Shown piece by piece: positions 40,942 through 49,941 of a stretch of 56,550 nucleotides of DNA (positions within the stretch are counted from its first letter, which is position 1; every line of letters starts with the position of its first letter). The stretch comes from an uncultured Spartobacteria bacterium (GTDB lineage: Bacteria > Verrucomicrobiota > Verrucomicrobiia > Chthoniobacterales > Chthoniobacteraceae). The translations under genes were made by a program, and so were the position numbers. Location: assembly GCA_903933715.1 (NCBI GenBank), contig CAIZLD010000068.1:1-56550 (forward strand), in the 5' to 3' direction. The notes beneath the pieces were generated by a model. It saw only the letters and a list, made by a program, of their open reading frames with translations, did no database searches and was not told the DNA's origin.

Positions 40942-43900
40942 TTACCGGCGCTGCGTCCGCAACTGCCGCACCAGGCTCACGTAAAGGGCAAAAAGTGAAC
41001 CGAACGCGAACCCCATCAACACCATCGTGTTCACCGTCAGGACGCTGAAATGCAAGCTGTGTTCCCGCCCGAAAATCGAAAAATTGTAAAATTTCTCGGG
41101 GCCAAAAAAGACGTTCATCCGATGAAGCGGCTGCCGGCGATAGTCGAGTTGTTCGCTTTCGGCCTTGGACACCAGATCCGAAATCTTCTGGTTCACGTAA
41201 AGCTGCTCGGCGGTGATGCCGTGTTTTTTGGGCTGAAGCGTTCGCGTTTGCAGCGGAGCGCCTTTAAGCACCTCATCGACCCGCTTGAACCGTTTCACCA
41301 AATCCTTTGGCGTGTTCGCCTCAAGGCCGGAAAGGAGCGCCAATGTTTCCTTGAGATCTTCGAGCCGCTCATTTTCGGCGGGCGTTAGCGGAGCGGTTTT
41401 GATCTTCTCCCTCAAATCCTCGATCTGCTCTTGCGCTTCATCCTGGCGGCTGCTCAACGGGTTTAATTTGTATTGGGCGACGATCAACGCTTCGTAGCTC
41501 CAGCGCATCGGGACGAATTCGCACACGAGCGGGACCGAAAGGACGCTGTCGTCCTTGTCCTTGGCGCGATCGGGATGGGCCACAAACCAGCGGCTGAAGG
41601 CGTAGGCGAGATCGAGATTGCGGTTCATCTCCTCGTATTTGATGAGCGCGCCGCTTAAAAGAATCTGCGGGATCAGGATCAACGGCACGACGATCAGCGC
41701 CGTTTTGCCATCAGCCACCACCGAGGAGATGAAAAGCCCGATCGCGATCCCGGTAAACGCGGTGATGAAATTAAAAAAAAAGTAAATCCAGAACATCCCG
41801 CGCACTTCGAGAATCGCATTGCCGATCAACGTAAACATGGCGCATTGCACCGCCGCGAAAAGCGCCAGCGTGAGCGCCTTGGCGGCAATGTAATACGGGA
41901 GCCGCACGTGCAGGTTGCGTTCGCGCTGGAGAACCGAGCGGTCGGAAACGATGTCGTCGGCGGAATTGGTCAGCCCCAGGAACATCGCCACCACCAGCGA
42001 CAAAAAGAGATAGGTGGGAATGTGATAGGCGCTCGCAAAATCGTAGCTGCCGCTTTCGTTGTAATAGAGCACGCTGCCAATCAGAGCGGCGAGCACCGGG
42101 GCGATTACAATGGTGAAGAAGAGATTGCCCCGGTTGCGCATCTTGCTCAAGAAGGCGCGGCGCACCAGCGTCTGAAATTGAGTCCACTCGTCCCGCCACC
42201 GGATCGGCTCCTTCGCAGCGTACTGCGGCACCGCCGAGTCCGTCGCGGCAACGGTTGCGGGAGCCGGTTGCTTGCGCACCGCCACCTGCCGCACATCCTG
42301 GAGCAGCCGGAACGATTCGTATTTGTCGCGCCAGTAATCGGGCGAATACCGCCGGGCCGGAACGAGCTGCCCCTGGTTGTTCTCCTCGTAAATGATATCG
42401 CCGGAAAGATCGCGCAGCGGGGTTTCAAGCACGTCGAAGATGAACTCCGGCCGCGTGGTGCCACAGGCGGGGCACGCCCCCAGCTCGGTGCCAAAGTGCT
42501 GTTCGTGCTCGGCCTGGGCAAAGTAGGCGAGCATCTCGGGCGGGGTGCCGAAGAAAACGAGCTTGCCCCCCTTGTCGAGCAACATCGCCTTGCTGAACAT
42601 CTGGAACAGCTTGGAGGCGGGCTGGTGGATCGTGACCAGCACGATCTTGTTGTGCGCCATTGCCCGGATGATCTCGATCACATGCTCCGCGTCTTTGGAA
42701 GAAAGCCCGCTGGTCGGTTCGTCGAAAAGGAACACATCGGCGCCGCCAATCATGTCCAACCCGATATTGAGCCGCTTGCGTTCGCCGCCGGAGAGAATTT
42801 TTTTAATAGGCGAGCCGACGACTGAATCGCGCCGTTCGCTCAACCCGAGTTCCGCCAATTTGTTTTCGATACGCCGGTCGCGGTCGCGCGCGGAGAGATG
42901 CGGAGAACGGATCGCGGCGGCAAAATTCAGATTTTCGGCGATGGTGAGGTGTTCGTCGAACGCGTCATCCTGCGGGATGTAAGCGACGTGCGCCTTCAAC
43001 TGCTCGACATTTTCATACAACGGGGCGCTGTTGAGGAGCACCTCCCCGTGCATCGGCTGGAGCTGTCCCGCAATGACGCGAAGGAGGGTTGATTTCCCCG
43101 AGCCGCTCGCCCCCATGACGCAGACCACCTCGCCCCGCTTCACGCTAAAGGAGATGCCGTCGAGGCTGGTTTCGTGAGGGGCAAAGCGGTGGCTTAAATC
43201 CCGCACTTCCAATAGGGAAATGACGTTGCGCTCCTCCTCGATGATCCGCTCGGAAAAGTCGCACCGCAAAACCTGTCCCGTATCGATGCGGATTGTGTCG
43301 CCATCCACCAGTGGCGCGCTGTTGCGCACGGGGGTTTCGCCGACGAGAATGGGGCGGTCGGATTGGAGCACTTCGAGCCGCCCCACGCGGTTTTCGTAAT
43401 CGCACTGAATTCTTAACAAGACGTCGCCCGCCGTTCCCGGTGAAAGCAGAATGTCGTCTTCTTCAAGAAGGCTCGAGTTATTGGAAACGAGGTATTCGCT
43501 TTTGTGTGCCTTGAGCTGGAACCGGCCGCCCAACGCCCGGGCGTTGCGGCGCAGATCGTCAAGCGGCAACTCGGACCCGTTCTTGAACCGGATGATGTCG
43601 TCGAGCGTCCCTTCCGCCATCGCTCCGGCCTTAAGCTGGGTTCCGTTGAGAACCGCCTCCACATTTTTGAGCGCCTTGACCTGGATTTTGAGCCCAAACT
43701 TGATCTCCAAGCGCGAGTCGCGGCTGCGCGTTTTTTCCAACTCCACCTCCCCATCGTGACCGATCGAGAGATAGGCGTTGGTCACCACGACGTTCTTTTT
43801 GGCGTCAAAATACCAGACAAGATCCTGGTAAGTGAGCACTTGTTCGCCCAAGACGATCCGCTGGCCCGAGTAGACCCGGCAAAATTCTCCCGGTTGCAAC

Positions 43901-44589
43901 GGGCGGCTGCGCACAAAGACGGGCCGCTGCGTCTGATTTTTAAAAAGAATCAGCTCGTGATAGCGGTACGCCATCAAATGCTCCCCTGGCTCCAGCCCCC
44001 GCAACCCCACCTCGCACGCAGGCCCGCCGCCAAAACAGATCGATTCCAGCGGCGACGCCCCTTTTTGGTAGATGGACGGATCGGAATCGGTGGAAGCGTT
44101 GAGCTGGTAGACGATATCGATGGCCTGGGCCGCCATCCCCAACTGCGACATGAAAGCGTAGAAATCGACCAACTGCTCGCTTTTGTTCATGTCCGCCTTG
44201 GCAATCAGATCGTAAAGCTGCACGCCGAGCATGATCTTGCGGTCGTCGCTCAACTGCGTGGAAAGCTTCTGGGCCATCCCTGCCAAATCCTGCTGCTCGT
44301 TGAGCGCCTGGCGGAAAAGTTTGCGCAGTTCGGAATAGACCGCTTCCGGGTAATCGTAGCGCAGAAAGCCGAGCGAGGAGTCGATTTCCTCCTCCAACAC
44401 CTCGCCGTTGACCTTGGAAAACGCGGCAAGCACCTGAATGAGCAGCGGGAGCAAATTGGGGCTCTCCGTCACCGTGCGGGGGCGGCGCAAGGCGCGGCGC
44501 AACATCGTATGCCCCGTGCTGTTCATCCGGTGCAGGATGGGCGTCACGGCGCGGATCTGCGCGGCTATTTTTTCCACAAACTCAGTCAT
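40942..44589 (-). CDS. ABCG-type transporter fusion with TerB-like and FHA-like N-terminal domains
   Basis: The 1215-residue single-chain protein starts with a helical TerB-like region (about 45-165). A beta-rich region follows (about 170-455), including FHA-like sections (KSEYLVSNNSSLLEEDDI, PLVDGDTIRID). The ATPase has Walker A GASGSGKST at 493-501, signature SGGERKRLNIG and Walker B DVFLFDEPTSGLS. A CPACG motif lies in the linker, and an ABC-2/ABCG membrane domain follows with helices on both sides of a charged insert. Such half-transporters dimerise; FHA domains bind phosphothreonine, so control by Ser/Thr kinases is possible. Substrate unknown. It is monocistronic and divergent from parA. 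Confidence 0.88.
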   Translation of the reverse strand: MTEFVEKIAAQIRAVTPILHRMNSTGHTMLRRALRRPRTVTESPNLLPLLIQVLAAFSKVNGEVLEEEIDSSLGFLRYDYPEAVYSELRKLFRQALNEQQDLAGMAQKLSTQLSDDRKIMLGVQLYDLIAKADMNKSEQLVDFYAFMSQLGMAAQAIDIVYQLNASTDSDPSIYQKGASPLESICFGGGPACEVGLRGLEPGEHLMAYRYHELILFKNQTQRPVFVRSRPLQPGEFCRVYSGQRIVLGEQVLTYQDLVWYFDAKKNVVVTNAYLSIGHDGEVELEKTRSRDSRLEIKFGLKIQVKALKNVEAVLNGTQLKAGAMAEGTLDDIIRFKNGSELPLDDLRRNARALGGRFQLKAHKSEYLVSNNSSLLEEDDILLSPGTAGDVLLRIQCDYENRVGRLEVLQSDRPILVGETPVRNSAPLVDGDTIRIDTGQVLRCDFSERIIEEERNVISLLEVRDLSHRFAPHETSLDGISFSVKRGEVVCVMGASGSGKSTLLRVIAGQLQPMHGEVLLNSAPLYENVEQLKAHVAYIPQDDAFDEHLTIAENLNFAAAIRSPHLSARDRDRRIENKLAELGLSERRDSVVGSPIKKILSGGERKRLNIGLDMIGGADVFLFDEPTSGLSSKDAEHVIEIIRAMAHNKIVLVTIHQPASKLFQMFSKAMLLDKGGKLVFFGTPPEMLAYFAQAEHEQHFGTELGACPACGTTRPEFIFDVLETPLRDLSGDIIYEENNQGQLVPARRYSPDYWRDKYESFRLLQDVRQVAVRKQPAPATVAATDSAVPQYAAKEPIRWRDEWTQFQTLVRRAFLSKMRNRGNLFFTIVIAPVLAALIGSVLYYNESGSYDFASAYHIPTYLFLSLVVAMFLGLTNSADDIVSDRSVLQRERNLHVRLPYYIAAKALTLALFAAVQCAMFTLIGNAILEVRGMFWIYFFFNFITAFTGIAIGLFISSVVADGKTALIVVPLILIPQILLSGALIKYEEMNRNLDLAYAFSRWFVAHPDRAKDKDDSVLSVPLVCEFVPMRWSYEALIVAQYKLNPLSSRQDEAQEQIEDLREKIKTAPLTPAENERLEDLKETLALLSGLEANTPKDLVKRFKRVDEVLKGAPLQTRTLQPKKHGITAEQLYVNQKISDLVSKAESEQLDYRRQPLHRMNVFFGPEKFYNFSIFGREHSLHFSVLTVNTMVLMGFAFGSLFALYVSLVRQLRTQRR

Positions 44590-44695
44590 TTTTTACAAAG
44601 TAGGTCTCATTCTCTCACGAAAACGCCTTGTGGAAAAGGGCAACTTCCCACTGTTCAAAGCCGTAAAAACAGGGCATGTTTTTCCGTCTCGCCCC

Positions 44696-45472
44696 ATGAA
44701 GATCATTGCCATTGCGAATCAAAAGGGCGGCGTCGGGAAAACCACGACCGCCGTTAACCTCGCCGCCTGCCTCGCCTCCAAGCGCAAGCGGGTTCTTCTC
44801 ATCGATCTCGACCCCCAGGCCAACGCCACGAGCGCCCTGGGCATGAGCGGCGAGGAAGAGGGCAAAAGCATGTATCAGCCGCTCATCAGCGAGGCGACCG
44901 CGGCGGATCAAATCGTCGCCACCCGGTTCGACAATCTATGGATTATCCCGGGCGACATCAACCTGGCCGGGGCCGAAATCGAAGTGGCGCGCCAGGAGGA
45001 ACACCTCACCCGGTTGCGCACCGCCCTCGAACCGCTCCGCCAGGGCGCCCCGCTGGATTTCGTCCTGTTGGATTGCCCCCCTTCCCTCGGCATCCTCATG
45101 ACCAATGCCCTTGCGGCAGCAGACGAAATCCTGGTCCCGATCCAGTGCGAATATTTTGCCTTGGAGGGGTTGAGCAAAATCGACCACGTCATTCATCAAA
45201 TCGCCGATTCCGGCGCGAACCCCGGGTTAAGGCTTGCGGGGATCATCATGACGATGTTCGACGTTCGCACCAATCTCAGTTCGCAAGTCGTCGAGGAAGT
45301 CCGCAAACATTTCGGCGACACCGTTTACAAGACGATGGTCCCGCGCACCGTGCGCCTGGGGGAAGCCCCGAGCTTTGGCAAACCGATCATCGAATACGAG
45401 CCGGTCGGGGCGGGAGCCATCGCCTACAATGCCCTGGCCAAGGAGTTTATCGCCCGTCACAGGGAAGGGTAA
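44696..45472 (+). CDS. parA: ParA/Soj family ATPase
   Basis: The 258-residue protein begins with the deviant Walker A motif IANQKGGVGKTTTAVNLA and has LLIDLDPQANATSALG, LLDCPPSLGILMTNAL and PRTVRLGEAPSFGKPI, all typical of chromosomal ParA (Soj). It binds DNA as an ATP dimer and usually acts with ParB and parS in origin segregation. No parB follows; the next gene is the convergent hpt, 6 nt away. I start it at 44696 because the motif begins there. The CDS lacks a Shine-Dalgarno sequence. Confidence 0.93.
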   Translation: MKIIAIANQKGGVGKTTTAVNLAACLASKRKRVLLIDLDPQANATSALGMSGEEEGKSMYQPLISEATAADQIVATRFDNLWIIPGDINLAGAEIEVARQEEHLTRLRTALEPLRQGAPLDFVLLDCPPSLGILMTNALAAADEILVPIQCEYFALEGLSKIDHVIHQIADSGANPGLRLAGIIMTMFDVRTNLSSQVVEEVRKHFGDTVYKTMVPRTVRLGEAPSFGKPIIEYEPVGAGAIAYNALAKEFIARHREG

Positions 45473-45478
45473 GCCCAA

Positions 45479-46021
45479 TCAACGAAGCCCCAGGGAAGAG
45501 GTATTCAGCACTCCCACGACCGGCAGGTTGCGGTAATGGCCATCGAAATCAAGGCCGTAGCCGACCACAAACTCATCCTCAATCTCGAACCCGGCATAAT
45601 CCGCGACCAGCGTTTCGGCGCGCGGTTTTTTCTTTTGGAGCAAAACGGCTGCGCGAATGCTCAACGGCGCGGCTTCCGCCAAAATCCGTTGGCGGACGGC
45701 GTTCAACGTGCATCCAGTGTCCAAAATATCGTCCAGCAGCAGGACGTGCCGCCCGGAAACGGCGGGCAGATTGCTTTGGCGAAACGAGACGATGCCGCTG
45801 CTCTCGGTGCCTTGATAACTGGCCACCGCGAGGCTTTCAAACCGCAGCGGCAACGGGATGCGGCGCAATAAATCGGCGGCGAAAACGAGGCTGCCGTTGA
45901 GGATAGCCAATACCGTAAGCGGCTTTTTTTGATAAAACTCGGTGATTTCCGCGGCCATTTCGTCGAGGCGGGCGGCGATGTCCCGTTCGTGGAAAAGGAC
46001 GCGTTGGAGGCCGGGATGCAT
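45479..46021 (-). CDS. hpt: Hypoxanthine phosphoribosyltransferase
   Basis: The 180-residue enzyme has the PRPP-binding loop VLLLDDILDTGCTL (D97, D98, D101) and VLAILNGSLVFAADLLRR, plus the C-terminal VGYGLDFDGHYRNLP typical of HPRT. It salvages hypoxanthine and guanine to IMP and GMP. Its ATG overlaps the stop of the adaptor gene upstream (TAATG at 46023-46019), so it is the last gene of a tatC-tolC-like-adaptor-hpt series, an unusual home for a salvage enzyme. Confidence 0.95.
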   Translation of the reverse strand: MHPGLQRVLFHERDIAARLDEMAAEITEFYQKKPLTVLAILNGSLVFAADLLRRIPLPLRFESLAVASYQGTESSGIVSFRQSNLPAVSGRHVLLLDDILDTGCTLNAVRQRILAEAAPLSIRAAVLLQKKKPRAETLVADYAGFEIEDEFVVGYGLDFDGHYRNLPVVGVLNTSSLGLR

Positions 46022-46890
46022 TATCGTTTTTTGAGAACTCCGATGACCGCGCCCGGGCGGAGGGGTGTGCCAGCTTCAATCTTAGTTTCGGGATGGACGG
46101 GGTCGCCCACGATGAACTGACCGGCGGCCGGCGCATAGAGAACCGTGCTTTTAAGGAGTTGTTTCAAGCGCTCACATTCCGCTTCGATCCATTTCAGCTT
46201 TTGCCGGGCCGCTTCAACGGCTGCTTTCGCCGCCTCCACATTTTTCACTCCCTGGGCTTGCGTATTGGAGAGAGCCTGCTTTTTGGTTTCGAGAATGCGG
46301 GCCAATTGCTCGCTCGTCTGGTCCCGCTCGTATTTGACAAAGGAGTCGAGCTTGAGCTTGGCGGCTTCCAGCGCGTATTGGGCCTTGGTAAGCAATACGG
46401 CTTCCTTTTCATAATCATTTTTTTGAATATACCCGTCGGCGAGGAGTTTGTCGCGGGCATTGAACCGCTCCTGTTGACGATCCAAAACGGATTGCGCTTC
46501 CACAAGCGCGAGCTTGAGCATCAGTTCTCCGGCCGGAGCCTCTCCTTCCTTGTACCGATTGAAGGCGCGCTCTGCCTGGGTCGCGTCGTATGCGGCGGCA
46601 GCGGCAGCGGCGGCGGCGGCAGCCTCGGCTGGCGCGACTTGATCCTCTCTGGATTTGAGTTCACCTGCGGCGGCTTTGCGGAAGCCCTCAGTTTCCCGCA
46701 GCTCGTCCAGGATCGTCCCCGTATCGAGAACGAGCAGCGCCTCGCCGGGTTGCACGGCCCGGTTGGAAGCGGCGATAAACTCGACGACGCTTTCATTTTT
46801 CATGGGGCTGACAAGCGTGAGGGTGGCCGGTTCCGCGAAGGCAGCGCTGGCAGCCAGGGTTACGGATACAAGAGCTAGTTTGGTTTTCAT
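46021..46890 (-). CDS. Periplasmic adaptor-like (HlyD/membrane-fusion type) protein
   Basis: The 289-residue protein has a cleavable signal peptide (LALVSVTLAASAAFAE). It continues with a short lipoyl-like half-motif (VQPGEALLVLDTGTILDEL), a long helical hairpin (about 60-240) and the second half-motif STVLYAPAAGQFIVGD. This is the layout of a membrane-fusion adaptor, without the usual beta-barrel domain. An 11-residue poly-Ala run sits in the first helix. It overlaps the outer-membrane channel gene by 4 nt (ATGA) but no inner-membrane pump is adjacent. Partner unknown. Confidence 0.78.
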   Translation of the reverse strand: MKTKLALVSVTLAASAAFAEPATLTLVSPMKNESVVEFIAASNRAVQPGEALLVLDTGTILDELRETEGFRKAAAGELKSREDQVAPAEAAAAAAAAAAAYDATQAERAFNRYKEGEAPAGELMLKLALVEAQSVLDRQQERFNARDKLLADGYIQKNDYEKEAVLLTKAQYALEAAKLKLDSFVKYERDQTSEQLARILETKKQALSNTQAQGVKNVEAAKAAVEAARQKLKWIEAECERLKQLLKSTVLYAPAAGQFIVGDPVHPETKIEAGTPLRPGAVIGVLKKR

Positions 46891-48455
46891 TGGTTCTCGG
46901 CAAAAAGAATTTCAGGATGAAGGTCGAGCACACCCATGTCCCGCTTTAAACGGAGAATGGCGAGATAATGGGCCAATTGCAGGTCGAGACGGTTGTTGGT
47001 GGCGTTCACCAAGGCGTTCTTGGCTTCGATCAGTTCGCGGTTGGAGGCCCGTTGCTGGGCAATCAGGATTTTGGCGACTTCCACTCGTTTGGCTCCGCTT
47101 TCCACAATCATGCCTTGAATGGCAATGGCGTTTTCGCTGGCCTGGATGGTGTTGATGCTGTTGTGGATGGAGGCGGTGACGGTGTTTTTGAGCCATTCGA
47201 GCGTCCGCTCGGCCTGGCGCAACGAGATCGAAGCCTGATAAAGCGCCAGCCGCTCGCTGGTTTGCTCCAAAGGAAGCGAGAGGACAAACCCGGCGCTGTA
47301 ATCATCGTTAATCACACCCGCGCTGGATCGGGAATTGCTGTTGGCAAGATTGGCTCTGAGATTAAGGTCGAGATCCGGGAGCAAATTGCGTTTCGCAAAT
47401 TTCAATGTGCGCCGGGCGTCCTCCACCGCGTCGGTTGCGGTGCGAATATCGACCCTCTTTTCCAACGCGGTGCGGACGGCTTCCGCCCGATCGATGTCCA
47501 GCTTTTTGCCCGGGATGACCGCTTTGGCCAACACCAGGGAATCCGTTGGAGGTAGCCCCAGGTTGATCTCGAACAGAGCCCGGCGATTGCGGCATTCGAG
47601 ATCCTGATTCAGGATATCTTGTTGAACAAGAAATCCTTCCTGCGTGACGCGCAACACCTCCAGCCGGGTCTCCTCGCCCAGGTCATAAAAGGCTTTGGAG
47701 CGTTTGAGCAGTTTCTCGTAGGCGTCGCTCTTTTCCTTGAGGTTGCCGATTTTCTGCTCAAGGAGCTGGATGCCGAGAAAATCGCCAATAATGCTGATGG
47801 CAAACGTCTCGCTCTGGGTCCGGTAATTGCGCAATGAATAAAGCAATTTGCGCTTGGCTTGCGTGAGCGGCTCTTGCTGCAAATCACGCCCGGCACCCCG
47901 CAGAAGCGGTTGGGCCAGCGAAATCGAAAGGCGCGGCGCGAAAATTCCATCCACGTCATTGTTCTGGTTGTATCCCCCGGTGAGCCCGAGGGAAAGATCG
48001 CCGCCAAACGGGAGGATCTGGGAAACGCCCAACGTTTGGGTGATTGAGGTGTTTTGGTTGGTCGTACGGAAATCATCGAGGGTGATCCCGCTTTCCCGCT
48101 GAACCGCCGCCATGCTCGCCATCCATTGCGGGCCGTAACCCCGGCGCACCGCTTCGAGGCTCAATGCCGTGGTGCGGACGCTTTCCCGGTAAGTCTGCAT
48201 GGTGTTGTTGTTGGCGAGAGCCGTTTCCAGCGCCCGGGGGAGAGTCAGCGTCTCCGATACCGCTGGAAAAGGGACGTGATCGGGGCGCAGCAAGTCGGGT
48301 TCCAGCTTGATCGTTTCGTCGATGATGGCCAGGGCCGCGGCATCGGCATTCTTTGGCATCGGAATCCCTCCCCTGCCCGAAACAGCGAGGCCAATCGCCA
48401 AATAAAACAAGGCGGCGCGAACGAAGGGTTGGCAAATGGACCTGGTGGGAAGCAT
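46887..48455 (-). CDS. TolC-type outer-membrane efflux channel protein
   Basis: The 522-residue protein has a probable signal sequence (AALFYLAIGLAVSGRG) and two OEP repeats with long heptad helices. Examples are LTLPRALETALANNNTMQTYRESV, LSISLAQPLLRGAGRDLQQEPL-type segments and a second repeat from about 300 (RVDIRTATDAVEDARRTLKFAKRNLLPDLDLNL). Trimeric TolC channels cross the outer membrane and periplasm. It is coupled to the downstream adaptor and begins 2 nt after tatC, so the three are probably co-expressed. Confidence 0.88.
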   Translation of the reverse strand: MLPTRSICQPFVRAALFYLAIGLAVSGRGGIPMPKNADAAALAIIDETIKLEPDLLRPDHVPFPAVSETLTLPRALETALANNNTMQTYRESVRTTALSLEAVRRGYGPQWMASMAAVQRESGITLDDFRTTNQNTSITQTLGVSQILPFGGDLSLGLTGGYNQNNDVDGIFAPRLSISLAQPLLRGAGRDLQQEPLTQAKRKLLYSLRNYRTQSETFAISIIGDFLGIQLLEQKIGNLKEKSDAYEKLLKRSKAFYDLGEETRLEVLRVTQEGFLVQQDILNQDLECRNRRALFEINLGLPPTDSLVLAKAVIPGKKLDIDRAEAVRTALEKRVDIRTATDAVEDARRTLKFAKRNLLPDLDLNLRANLANSNSRSSAGVINDDYSAGFVLSLPLEQTSERLALYQASISLRQAERTLEWLKNTVTASIHNSINTIQASENAIAIQGMIVESGAKRVEVAKILIAQQRASNRELIEAKNALVNATNNRLDLQLAHYLAILRLKRDMGVLDLHPEILFAENQ

Positions 48456-48457
48456 GG

Positions 48458-49246
48458 CTAGGGAATTGGCGCGATCGGGTTGACCTGCGGTCGGCGTTTT
48501 TCGATTAACCAGGCGATCCAGATGCAGCCTTCATAGAGCAGGCACATCGGCACGCCCAACGACAGGAACGAGATGAGGTCCGGGGTGGGCGCGATCACAG
48601 CGGCAAGCGCCAACACGGCAAGGTACGCATAGGGCCGGGTATTGTGGAGCAGGTGAAAGGAAACAATGTTCAAATAGACCAGCACGACCACCGCCACCGG
48701 CAATTCAAACGCCGCGCCAAAGGCAATCATCATCTGGGTCACGAAGGAAAAGTATTCGCGCACGGTCCAATTGGGGGTCCAGTTAAGCGACTGGGTATCG
48801 TGCAAGAAAAACTGGAGCGCCTGGGGCAGGATCGCAAAATAACAAAACGAAACCCCTCCCAAGAACAAAAACGTGCCGACCGCGATGGAGGGGAGGACGA
48901 CCTTTTTTTCCCGCCGCGTCAGCCCCGGCACGACAAATTGGGCAAGGAATAGCAGCAGCATCGGGAAGCTGACCACCAGCCCGGCATAAAAGGCGAGCGT
49001 GAAGGAAATCGTGATCGAATCGGCCACGCCGAAGGTCTGCAATTTCGCAACCGCTGAAGGATCGACAAGCACCAGGGGGCGCTGAATGATTTTCACCAGT
49101 TCGTGCCGGAAGAAAAAGCTGCCAAACATGCACGACACCAGCACCGCAGCCATTTTGATGAGCATAAACCGCAAATCCTCCAGATGGTGAAGGAACGGTT
49201 TTGCCTGATCCGGTTCTTCCCGGAGTTTAAATAGACGTTCGAGCAT
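48458..49246 (-). CDS. tatC: Sec-independent protein translocase subunit TatC
   Basis: The 262-residue protein has six predicted membrane helices and the TatC features FLHHLEDLRFMLIK near the N-terminus, FELPVAVVVLVYL and RPYAYLAVLALAAVIAPTPDLIS. It is the receptor for twin-arginine signal peptides. The start at 49246 (MLERLFKLREE) is preferred to 49267. No tatA or tatB is adjacent. It is the first gene of a transcript continuing into the outer-membrane channel, adaptor and hpt. No ribosome-binding site is seen. Confidence 0.93.
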   Translation of the reverse strand: MLERLFKLREEPDQAKPFLHHLEDLRFMLIKMAAVLVSCMFGSFFFRHELVKIIQRPLVLVDPSAVAKLQTFGVADSITISFTLAFYAGLVVSFPMLLLFLAQFVVPGLTRREKKVVLPSIAVGTFLFLGGVSFCYFAILPQALQFFLHDTQSLNWTPNWTVREYFSFVTQMMIAFGAAFELPVAVVVLVYLNIVSFHLLHNTRPYAYLAVLALAAVIAPTPDLISFLSLGVPMCLLYEGCIWIAWLIEKRRPQVNPIAPIP

Positions 49247-49335
49247 GGTGCTTTGATTAGTTAACAACGAAAACCCGAAGAGGTTTCATACAAATTTTCC
49301 AAATATCGGAAAACAGCCTGCATTCCGGCAAGAGC

Positions 49336-49932
49336 TTACAACATACCCCGCGCCGTCATCCGGGCAAATACCGAGAGGGTGTTGGCATCGCGAATTTCTC
49401 CGCTGGCGATCATTTCGCGCAACTCGTCCGGGGTAAACGCCCGGCATTCGCCGATGGCTTCAGAGGCTTCGTGTTCGGTGCCGTTGGGGCTGGGAACAAC
49501 AGGCCGCGCGACGAAAAGGTAATTGTGCTCGTCCATGATCCCCGGGGAAGAGAAAAACAGCCCCAGCGGAATCAATTCGCCACCGGGAGCCAATTCGAAG
49601 CCGCTCTCTTCGCGCAATTCGCGCAAGGCGGTTTGCTGAATGACCTCGTCATCCGCTTCGCCGACCTCGTCGATTTGCCCGGCGGGAAACTCCCAGATGG
49701 CGGCGCGAACCGGAATGCGTTCCTGCCGAATGAGGAGCAGCTTCCCCTCCCCTGTAATCGGCGCGACGACACACGCTCCCTTGCGATGGACGATCGTCCA
49801 GTTGGCCCCCTCGGGACGCATCGGCGTGCTTACTTTGACCAGATGAAGCTCGGCAAACGGGTTCGCAAAGGCGGTTTCGTCCGAAAGCGTCTGCCAGCCC
49901 GGGGCGTCGTGGTTGAAATTATGAAATCGCAT
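49336..49932 (-). CDS. NUDIX hydrolase, ADP-ribose pyrophosphatase-like
   Basis: The 198-residue protein has a Nudix box spread over WEFPAGQIDEVGEADDE and TALRELREESGF. The REL-REESGF core with its catalytic glutamates is intact, but the spacing after the first Gly is longer by several residues than the canonical G-x5-E. The preceding RQERIPVRAAIWEFPAG matches ADP-ribose or ADP-sugar pyrophosphatases. I start it at MRFHNFNHDAPG (49932). It sits between tatC and a repeat-rich gap, apparently alone. Confidence 0.85.
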   Translation of the reverse strand: MRFHNFNHDAPGWQTLSDETAFANPFAELHLVKVSTPMRPEGANWTIVHRKGACVVAPITGEGKLLLIRQERIPVRAAIWEFPAGQIDEVGEADDEVIQQTALRELREESGFELAPGGELIPLGLFFSSPGIMDEHNYLFVARPVVPSPNGTEHEASEAIGECRAFTPDELREMIASGEIRDANTLSVFARMTARGML

Positions 49933-49941
49933 GGGGAGGAA

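Noticed and set aside
43504-44757. 417-codon plus-strand frame antisense to the ABCG transporter
   Set aside because: Overlaps the N-terminal half of a clear gene; no signal or motif.
44938-45900. 320-codon frame that runs from inside parA into hpt, considered as a missing ParB
   Set aside because: The translation is Pro/Arg/Gly-rich without ParB motifs and is out of frame with parA.
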